A stretch of 5,679 nt of DNA from an uncultured Kiloniellales bacterium (lineage in GTDB: Bacteria; Pseudomonadota; Alphaproteobacteria; Kiloniellales; JAKSDN01), in contig CAMYMY010000253.1 of assembly GCA_947259625.1 (NCBI GenBank), forward strand, positions 1-5,679. Reading direction: 5' to 3'. The notes under the pieces were generated by a model. It saw nothing but the letters and a program-made list of their open reading frames with translations, ran no database searches and had not been told where the DNA came from. Made by a program: the position numbers and the translations under genes. Shown here in pieces: positions 1-4,695 of this stretch (position 1 is its first letter; each line of letters begins with the position of its first letter).

Positions 1-585
1 CTCCGTCGGAAGCTATCCTGGCTCGCCGTGCCTCTGGGAATCGCAACGGCGGTCTACACCGGGATCCTCCTGGGCGCGATGCCGTCGCGGCCGTTCTGGA
101 ACTCGCCGATCGTAGCGCTCCTGTTCCTGGTGTCCGCGCTGTCCACCGGGATCGCCGGCACCCTGTTTCTCCGGGCACTCTTCCACGGGTCCAATCCCGA
201 CCCCGAGACCGGGAAGAACTTCTCTCGGAGCGGCTACCTGTTGACGGCGGCGGATCTCCTGCTGATCGGTTTCGAACTGATGATCATCTTCCTGTTCATC
301 ATGTACGCGCACCTGACCATCGGCAGCGTCAAGGAGGCCGTGTCGGTCATCCTGACCGGGGGCGACCTGGCGCCGCTGTTCTGGTTCGGCGTGGTGGTGA
401 TCGGCCTGCTGATCCCCGCGTTGGTCGAATTGATCTACATCGTTCCCAAGCTCCTTTACCACCGGGATTTCTCCGTTCCCCGGGGTGTCGAGCTTGTCGT
501 ACCGGCCGTGATCCTCGTGGGCGGCTTCATGCTTCGCTACGTGGTGGTTGTCGCCGGGCAGATCACTGGGCCGGTCGGAATCTGA
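1..585 (+). CDS. NrfD/PsrC-family membrane anchor subunit, 3' part
   Basis: This is the C-terminal 194 residues of a polytopic membrane protein; the reading frame is open at the left window edge, so the true start lies outside. Hydrophobic segments are visible at about nt 16-80, 103-180, 241-312, 367-450 and 490-561, which fits the last five helices of the usual eight to ten. The stretch around nt 52-180 (TGILLGAMPSRPFW followed by LLFLVSALSTG) and the end (LRYVVVVAGQ) are typical of NrfD/PsrC/TtrC proteins. Family members sit in the cytoplasmic membrane and exchange electrons with quinol/quinone for a partner molybdenum subunit through a four-cluster ferredoxin subunit. The stop codon lies inside the ribosome binding site of the catalytic gene, so the two are surely one operon. 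The missing B subunit is expected upstream. Family assignment is firm; substrate and electron-flow direction are unknown. Confidence 0.93.
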   Translation, partial: LRRKLSWLAVPLGIATAVYTGILLGAMPSRPFWNSPIVALLFLVSALSTGIAGTLFLRALFHGSNPDPETGKNFSRSGYLLTAADLLLIGFELMIIFLFIMYAHLTIGSVKEAVSVILTGGDLAPLFWFGVVVIGLLIPALVELIYIVPKLLYHRDFSVPRGVELVVPAVILVGGFMLRYVVVVAGQITGPVGI

Positions 586-590
586 GGAGG
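584..590 (+). promoter_or_regulatory. Strong Shine-Dalgarno GAGGAGG overlapping the anchor gene's stop
   Basis: GAGGAGG overlaps the last two bases of the TGA stop at 583-585. Two ATG codons follow in tandem at 593 and 596. Spacing is 2 nt to the first and 5 nt to the second, so 596 is the better start. The arrangement suggests translational coupling between the anchor and the catalytic subunit. Confidence 0.8.
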
Positions 591-595
591 ATATG

Positions 596-3136
596 ATGGT
601 TAGTCGCCGCAACTTTCTGAAACTGGGCGCAGCCGCAGCCGGCGCTTCGACCGCGCTCGCCGGAAACACCGCCCTGGCCGCAGCGAAACCCGTGACGATC
701 ACGGGGGGCAAGGATTACTCGCCGCGCACCGGCAAGGAGCGCCAGGCCATTCCCAGCGCCTGCTGGCAGTGCGTCAGCCGCTGTCCGATCATCGGTTACG
801 TCGAGGACGGCCGGCTGGTGAAGATCGAAGGCCAACCCAGTTCGATCCGGACCGACGGCAAGATCTGCGCCAAGGCGCAGGCCGGGATGAACCAAGCCTA
901 CGACCCGGACCGCATCCTCTATCCCCTCAGGCGCGTCGGCAAACGCGGCGAAGGCAAGTGGAAGCGGATCTCCTGGGACGAGGCGTTGGGCGAACTCGCC
1001 GGGCGCCTGAAGAAGCTCCGCGACGATGGGCACCCGGAGAGGTTCATGTTCCACTACGGGCGCATGAAGGCCAGCTCCAGCAAGCTCATCAAGAGCGTGT
1101 TCCTCGCCAACTACGGCACCAAGACGATCGGCAACCACACCAGCATCTGCGAGGGCGGCAAGTGGACCGCGCAGGAGCTGACCTGGGGCAAGCACTACGA
1201 CAACTGGGACTTCGACCACGCGAAGTACATCCTGAACTTCGGGTCGAACTGCCTCGAAGCGCACACCAACCACACCTCGGTGGCGCAGCGGCTGATCAAG
1301 GCCCTGGCCGACCGCCGGGTCAAGATGGTGACCTTCGACGTCAGGCTGTCCAACACGGCGGCCAAGTCGAGCCAATGGGTGCCCGTCAAGCCGGGCACCG
1401 ACCGGGCGGTGGCGCTCGCCATGTGCAACGTGATCATGAGCGAGGACCTCTACCGCGGCGAGGGCGAGGCCTTCCTCAGGTTCTGCAAGGCCACGCCGGA
1501 CATGAACGCCACGACCGCAGACAAGGTCGCGGCGCTGAAAAAGCACCTCGCCCAGTACACGCCCGAATGGGCGCAAGAGATGAGCGGGGTCGACGCCGAG
1601 ACCATCCGCGACATCGCCCGCGAGTTCGCGAACACCAAGCCGGCTTGCCTGGTCAGCTACCGGGGGGCCGTCGCCCATTTCCACGGCGGCGAGACCGAGC
1701 GCGCGATGCAGATGCTGGCCGCGATCACGGGCAACATCGACAATCCGGGTGGCCGGTGCCGGGCCGTCGGCGCCAAGTGGACGTATCCGAAGGGGCCGAA
1801 GAACAAGCCCAAGGCGAAGAAGCTGAAGATCGTCGATGGCGCCAAGGGCCAGATCGCCTTGCCGACCCATCACGTGAACCATCAAGTCTTCAACATGATC
1901 AAGGACGGCAGCGCCGGCAGACCCGAGGTCTATATGTGGTACTGCTATGCACCGGTGTATTCCAACGGCGACTGCCAGGCGAACATCGAGGTCCTGAAGG
2001 ACGAATCGCTCATCCCCTTCACGGTCTGCGTCAACCCCTACTACGACGAATCCGCGGCGCTCGCCGACCTTATCCTGCCGGACACGCCATACCTCGAGCG
2101 CTGGGATTGGGAGGACATGGTCTCGCCCAAACAGGTGCCCGAGTATTACCTGCGCCAGCCTCTCATCAAGCCCCTGGGCGAGGCGAGAAACTTCGGCGAC
2201 GTATGCTGCGAGCTGGCGGACCGGATGGGCTTCCCACTCGGCTTCAGCTCGATGGAGGAATTCGTCAAGCTGTCCTGCGAGAAGACACAGGCCGTGAAAG
2301 CGGCCGGCGGCTTCGAGTACATGCGCACGCACGGTGTCTGGCACGACCCGAAGGCCAAGCCCAAGTACTACTCCTACCTGAAGGAGGTCAAGGCGGCGGC
2401 CTTGGCGAAGGACGGCGTGATCCTCGACGAGGCCACGGGCGTGTACTGGAACTGGAAGAAGTCCAAGGCCAAGAGCGCCGGGGAGGCCCTGGCCAAGGGC
2501 TATACGCATACGAAGAACGCTTACAAGGGCTATGTCGGACAGATCATCGACGGCACGGTCTATGCCGGCTTCAAGCCCGACAAGGTGAACAAGTCCGGCT
2601 ACTTCGAGCTCCACTCCGGCATCATGGAGGACAAGGGCCTGGCGCCGCTGCCCGGCTACGTGGTCGACCCCGACCACAAGGCCATGAGTGCGGACGAATT
2701 CATCCTCACCACCTTCAAGGTCAACGTCCAGACCCACTCACGCACGCAGAACTGCAAGTGGCTGACCGAGATCTATCACGACAATCCGGCCTGGATTAAC
2801 CCCGAGTCAGCGGCGGCCAAGGGCATCGAGGACGGGGACAGGATCAAGGTCAAGTCCAGAGTCGGCGAGATCGAGACCACGGCGCGCGTGACGCCGGCCG
2901 TGGCCCCGGGCGTGATCGCCATCTCCATGCACTGCGGGCACTGGGAGTACGGCCGCTATGCCTCGGACAAGGCTGCGCCGTTCGGCGCCGACAGCGATCC
3001 GGAATACCGGCGCAAGTGGTGGAAGAGCAACGGCGGGCACCCGAACTGGGTCATCCCCAACGACCCGGATCCAATCAGCGGCCAGCAACGCTGGATGGAC
3101 ACCGTGGTCACCGTAAGCAAGGCCGTGGCCGCATGA
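596..3136 (+). CDS. Tat-exported molybdopterin oxidoreductase catalytic subunit (PsrA/PhsA/TtrA/ArrA superfamily)
   Basis: This 846-aa protein is the catalytic subunit of a periplasmic, membrane-anchored molybdenum (bis-MGD) enzyme. The N-terminus MVSRRNFLKLG is a twin-arginine signal (R4 R5), followed by an Ala-rich stretch with likely cleavage near residues 28-30. The [4Fe-4S] site is C56-x2-C59-x3-C63-x27-C91, with K93 just after the last cysteine. The Molybdop_Fe4S4 domain covers about 50-105, the large molybdopterin domain about 108-590, and the dinucleotide-binding cap about 700-846. C185, in SICEGG, is the probable Mo ligand, because this is where ligand cysteines fall in PsrA/ArrA-type enzymes. 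LADLILPDTPYLERWDWED is typical of this superfamily. The cap carries HCGHWEYG at 779-786. Length suits ArrA, ArxA or PsrA types and is shorter than typical TtrA (about 1,000 aa). The arsenate-type RGRY motif as I remember it is absent; YGRMK (154-158) stands there. The start at 596 was chosen by Shine-Dalgarno spacing; 593 would add one Met. Superfamily is certain, substrate is not. Confidence 0.95.
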   Translation: MVSRRNFLKLGAAAAGASTALAGNTALAAAKPVTITGGKDYSPRTGKERQAIPSACWQCVSRCPIIGYVEDGRLVKIEGQPSSIRTDGKICAKAQAGMNQAYDPDRILYPLRRVGKRGEGKWKRISWDEALGELAGRLKKLRDDGHPERFMFHYGRMKASSSKLIKSVFLANYGTKTIGNHTSICEGGKWTAQELTWGKHYDNWDFDHAKYILNFGSNCLEAHTNHTSVAQRLIKALADRRVKMVTFDVRLSNTAAKSSQWVPVKPGTDRAVALAMCNVIMSEDLYRGEGEAFLRFCKATPDMNATTADKVAALKKHLAQYTPEWAQEMSGVDAETIRDIAREFANTKPACLVSYRGAVAHFHGGETERAMQMLAAITGNIDNPGGRCRAVGAKWTYPKGPKNKPKAKKLKIVDGAKGQIALPTHHVNHQVFNMIKDGSAGRPEVYMWYCYAPVYSNGDCQANIEVLKDESLIPFTVCVNPYYDESAALADLILPDTPYLERWDWEDMVSPKQVPEYYLRQPLIKPLGEARNFGDVCCELADRMGFPLGFSSMEEFVKLSCEKTQAVKAAGGFEYMRTHGVWHDPKAKPKYYSYLKEVKAAALAKDGVILDEATGVYWNWKKSKAKSAGEALAKGYTHTKNAYKGYVGQIIDGTVYAGFKPDKVNKSGYFELHSGIMEDKGLAPLPGYVVDPDHKAMSADEFILTTFKVNVQTHSRTQNCKWLTEIYHDNPAWINPESAAAKGIEDGDRIKVKSRVGEIETTARVTPAVAPGVIAISMHCGHWEYGRYASDKAAPFGADSDPEYRRKWWKSNGGHPNWVIPNDPDPISGQQRWMDTVVTVSKAVAA

Positions 3137-3798
3137 CGCAGGCCGCGGGCCTCGGCCCCGGCCACCGGCCGGACGAGGCGGCCAGGACAGCCATGGAACG
3201 CAGCAACGTCTATGGCTTCCTGGCCGCTATATATCGGAGCGAGCCGACAGCGGCGCTGCTAGGCCGGATAAAGACTCCCGGCTTTCTGGAGGCCCTCGGC
3301 GCGGCGGGAGTCGCCCTCGAGCACGATCTCCTCGGTCTCCCGGAGTCGGAGCTGCTCGAGGAACTGGCTGTCGAGTACACCCGGCTGTTCATCGGCCCCG
3401 GCAGCCATGTTCCGCCCTATTCCAGCGTCCATCTGGGCGGCCACGGGGCCTCGCTCTGGGGCGCTTCGACCGCCTGGGTCAAGCGGTTCATCGAGGCCGC
3501 CGGTTTCGAATATCGCCCCGACTATCACGACCTACCGGACCACGTGAGCGTCGCGCTCGAGTTCATGCAGGAGATCACCGCGCGGGAAGCGCGCGCCCTG
3601 GACGAGCCGAACGCGGACGAGGCGGGGAGACTGCGATCCATCGAAGAGGAGTTTGTCTCCAAGCACCTCGCCGTGTGGCTACCCAAATTCTGCGACAATG
3701 TCTTGAATCAGGCGGGGCTGCCTTTCTACGGTGAGATGGCGAAATTGACCAAGGCTTTCGTCGAATCCGAGCTGGAGTCCGCAACTCCTCTCTCGTGA
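3133..3798 (+). CDS. TorD/DmsD-family molybdoenzyme assembly chaperone
   Basis: This 221-aa protein is a cytoplasmic chaperone of the TorD family, the usual length. Such proteins bind the Tat signal and apo-form of a molybdenum subunit and hold it until the cofactor is inserted. Diagnostic stretches are EYTRLFIGPG (81-90) followed by PPY (94-96), PDHVSVALEFM (135-145) and KHLAVWLPKFC (177-187). The profile is all-alpha with no signal peptide or membrane segment. The first ~20 residues are Gly/Pro/Ala-rich and poorly conserved in style; M22 in the run AMERSNVYGFL, where family homology starts, is an alternative start. The ATG at 3133 overlaps the catalytic gene's TGA as ATGA, with only a weak AAGG upstream, so translation is probably coupled to the catalytic gene. 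The position strongly suggests the client is the adjacent enzyme. Confidence 0.92.
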   Translation: MTQAAGLGPGHRPDEAARTAMERSNVYGFLAAIYRSEPTAALLGRIKTPGFLEALGAAGVALEHDLLGLPESELLEELAVEYTRLFIGPGSHVPPYSSVHLGGHGASLWGASTAWVKRFIEAAGFEYRPDYHDLPDHVSVALEFMQEITAREARALDEPNADEAGRLRSIEEEFVSKHLAVWLPKFCDNVLNQAGLPFYGEMAKLTKAFVESELESATPLS

Positions 3799-3837
3799 TC
3801 GAGGGGCTCCGGTGCGCGTCCCGGCTGGTCGAGATCC

Positions 3838-3866
3838 TCGATACACTTCGAGCGGCACATCGATAC
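3838..3866 (+). repeat. TCGATAC direct repeat, 22 bp apart
   Basis: TCGATAC occurs at 3838-3844 and again at 3860-3866. The start-to-start distance is 22 bp, close to two turns of the DNA helix. The pair lies just upstream of the candidate -35 element of the pentapeptide gene, where an activator could bind. Each repeat is only 7 bp, so chance is a serious alternative. Confidence 0.3.
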
Positions 3867-3869
3867 CCT

Positions 3870-3897
3870 TTGTCGTGCAGTCGAGCTGGCGTAAGAT
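3870..3897 (+). promoter_or_regulatory. Candidate sigma-70-type promoter for the pentapeptide gene
   Basis: A -35 like element TTGTCG (3870-3875) and a -10 like element TAAGAT (3892-3897) are separated by 16 bp. Each matches the consensus at four of six positions. Predicted initiation near 3904 would leave about 24 nt before the ATG at 3928, and almost none before the ATG at 3910, which favours the 3928 start. It is the only candidate I found in the gap. Confidence 0.4.
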
Positions 3898-3918
3898 CCC
3901 GGCTGATCAATGCCCGTC

Positions 3919-3924
3919 AGAGGA
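3919..3924 (+). promoter_or_regulatory. Shine-Dalgarno AGAGGA that decides the pentapeptide start
   Basis: AGAGGA lies 3 nt before the ATG at 3928. The spacing is short, but no comparable site precedes the in-frame ATG at 3910. With the 3928 start the protein also has a compact, normal signal peptide. Confidence 0.5.
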
Positions 3925-3927
3925 ACC

Positions 3928-4623
3928 ATGACCGGATCCCTGCTGCGCCGTGCGGCGCTCGCCCTCCAGATTCTGGCTCTTGGCACGTCCGTAGCCTATG
4001 CCGATTGCAGCGATCAGCCGAACCCGATGGTCGATTGGACCAAGTGCCAAAAGCAGCGCAAGGTCCTAAGCGGACAGAACCTGCGCAACGGCCGCTTTGA
4101 AAAGACGGATTTCAGCTTCAGCGACCTGTCAAAGGCGCAGCTGACCGAGGCCGTTCTGGTCCGCGCAAACCTGACGGGTTCAACCTTTTCGGGAGCGGAC
4201 CTGAGGCGCGCGGATCTGACGAAGGTGTTGGGTTCCCGCGCCAATTTCGAGGGTGCCAACCTGACCCAAGCGACTTTGGCGAAGGCGGAACTCAACCGGG
4301 CCGTATTTTCCCGAGCCAATCTGTTCGACGCCGATCTGTCGAAGGCCGAACTGGGCCGCGCGCACCTGACCGTAGCCAAGCTGGACGGAACAGACCTGAG
4401 CTATGCCTACCTCGCTCGGGCCGATTTGGGCGGCGCCAGTCTCGCCGGGACGGACTTGACCGGGGCCTACATGTATTTGACCCGCCTCGAAGGTATCGAC
4501 CTCTCGCAAGCAATCGGCCTCACCCAGCAGCAGCTCGACCTCGCCTGCGGCGACGAGGGCACCAAGCTGCCGGCCGGCCTCGAACGCCCTGGATCCTGGC
4601 CCTGCAGTGCAGAGGACGGCTGA
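3928..4623 (+). CDS. Exported pentapeptide-repeat protein
   Basis: This 231-aa protein begins with a Sec-type signal peptide: basic LLRR (5-8), a hydrophobic core (9-22) and likely cleavage after AYA (23-25), leaving Asp-Cys at the mature N-terminus. Residues 46-195 form 30 contiguous five-residue repeats of the A(D/N)LXX kind (for example RANLT, GADLRRADL, KAELGRA), predicting a right-handed square beta-helix of about 7.5 coils. The tail contains GLTQQQLDLACGDEG and ends in a Pro/Trp/Cys segment, a pattern I recognise from alphaproteobacterial pentapeptide proteins. The mature chain has four cysteines, C27 and C40 before the helix and C207 and C226 after it. No catalytic motif is visible and no function can be assigned. 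Cytoplasmic Qnr/MfpA-type gyrase-protecting relatives lack an export signal, so that role is unlikely here. An alternative start at 3910 would add six residues. Confidence 0.88.
   Translation: MTGSLLRRAALALQILALGTSVAYADCSDQPNPMVDWTKCQKQRKVLSGQNLRNGRFEKTDFSFSDLSKAQLTEAVLVRANLTGSTFSGADLRRADLTKVLGSRANFEGANLTQATLAKAELNRAVFSRANLFDADLSKAELGRAHLTVAKLDGTDLSYAYLARADLGGASLAGTDLTGAYMYLTRLEGIDLSQAIGLTQQQLDLACGDEGTKLPAGLERPGSWPCSAEDG
4063..4512 (+). repeat. 30 in-phase pentapeptide repeats (15-nt coding period)
   Basis: Residues 46-195 of the exported protein divide into 30 consecutive five-residue units with no insertion or loss of phase. The central position is Leu or Phe in nearly all; the clear exceptions are unit 12 (LGSRA, Gly in the centre) and unit 28 (YMYLT, Met). 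The DNA shows the matching 15-nt periodicity, with recurring words such as GCCGATCTG and GCCAACCTG, but codon choices differ between units, so this is an old repeat rather than a recent expansion. Confidence 0.85.
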
Positions 4624-4645
4624 CCCGCCTTCGCCGGACCCGGCC

Positions 4646-4650
4646 AGGAG
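4646..4650 (+). promoter_or_regulatory. Shine-Dalgarno AGGAG for a possible leader ORF
   Basis: AGGAG lies 6 nt before a GTG at 4657, which is good spacing. It is stronger than the site preceding the decarboxylase start itself. It has no other evident purpose, because it lies 41 nt upstream of the GTG at 4692. Confidence 0.4.
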
Positions 4651-4656
4651 ACGCCC

Positions 4657-4695
4657 GTGCCGAAACTCCGACCGACAAGGAAACGACTCCCGTGA
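4657..4695 (+). CDS. Possible 12-codon Arg/Lys-rich leader peptide (uORF)
   Basis: A GTG with a well-placed AGGAG opens a 12-codon frame encoding (M)PKLRPTRKRLP, ending at TGA 4693-4695. That stop overlaps the GTG start of the decarboxylase gene as GTGA. Three of the twelve residues are Arg, encoded by CGA, AGG and CGA, which look uncommon in this GC-rich sequence where CGC dominates, and two are Lys. If translated, it would couple to the downstream gene, and ribosome speed on the Arg codons could modulate that gene, which resembles an arginine-catabolic enzyme. The frame is very short and has no homology support, so chance is the main alternative. Confidence 0.25.
   Translation: MPKLRPTRKRLP
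4677..4681 (+). promoter_or_regulatory. Shine-Dalgarno AAGGA for the decarboxylase GTG start
   Basis: AAGGA lies 10 nt before the GTG at 4692, a somewhat long but workable spacing. There is no ATG, GTG or TTG in frame between the preceding gene's stop and 4692. The protein's family-like N-terminus begins within a few residues of this GTG. Confidence 0.5.

Larger units (their letters stand above)
3799..3927 (+). other. Intergenic region between the respiratory operon and the pentapeptide gene
   Basis: These 129 bases separate the chaperone stop from the preferred pentapeptide start. There is no convincing intrinsic terminator: the best hairpin, TCGAG-ATC-CTCGA at 3829-3841, has a 5-bp stem, a 3-nt loop and no T-run behind it. 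The region holds a candidate promoter and a pair of TCGATAC direct repeats (both listed separately). A 9-bp repeat, TCCCGGCTG at 3819-3827 and 3897-3905, is probably chance. No conserved small ORF was seen. Confidence 0.6.

Noticed and set aside
548..595. Upstream extension of the catalytic subunit to a start at 548
   Set aside because: It would overlap the anchor gene by 38 bases, lacks a ribosome binding site, and would bury the twin-arginine motif behind an acidic, non-signal stretch. The ATG at 596 follows a strong Shine-Dalgarno site.
563..2737. Long antisense open frame of 724 codons opposite the catalytic subunit
   Set aside because: The translation is low-complexity, rich in Arg, Gly, Val and Asp, with no recognisable domain. 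It is the expected shadow of a GC-rich gene.
769..2799. Long + strand frame of 676 codons inside the catalytic subunit
   Set aside because: It is Arg, Gly and Gln rich with no recognisable motif, while the overlapping frame carries all superfamily motifs.
596..3136. Calling the catalytic subunit arsenate reductase ArrA or tetrathionate reductase TtrA outright
   Set aside because: The RGRY-type motif I recall for ArrA is missing, and TtrA is normally considerably longer. The sequence supports the superfamily only.
3829..3841. Hairpin TCGAG-ATC-CTCGA as a terminator after the chaperone gene
   Set aside because: A 5-bp stem with a 3-nt loop and no following T-run does not make an intrinsic terminator.
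3795..4100. Open frame of 101 codons spanning the intergenic gap
   Set aside because: It overlaps the signal peptide and first repeats of the pentapeptide gene in another frame, and its composition is that of an off-frame translation.
4180..4509. Repetitive antisense frame opposite the pentapeptide gene
   Set aside because: Its repetitive look simply mirrors the 15-nt period of the sense strand, and no start site signal supports it.
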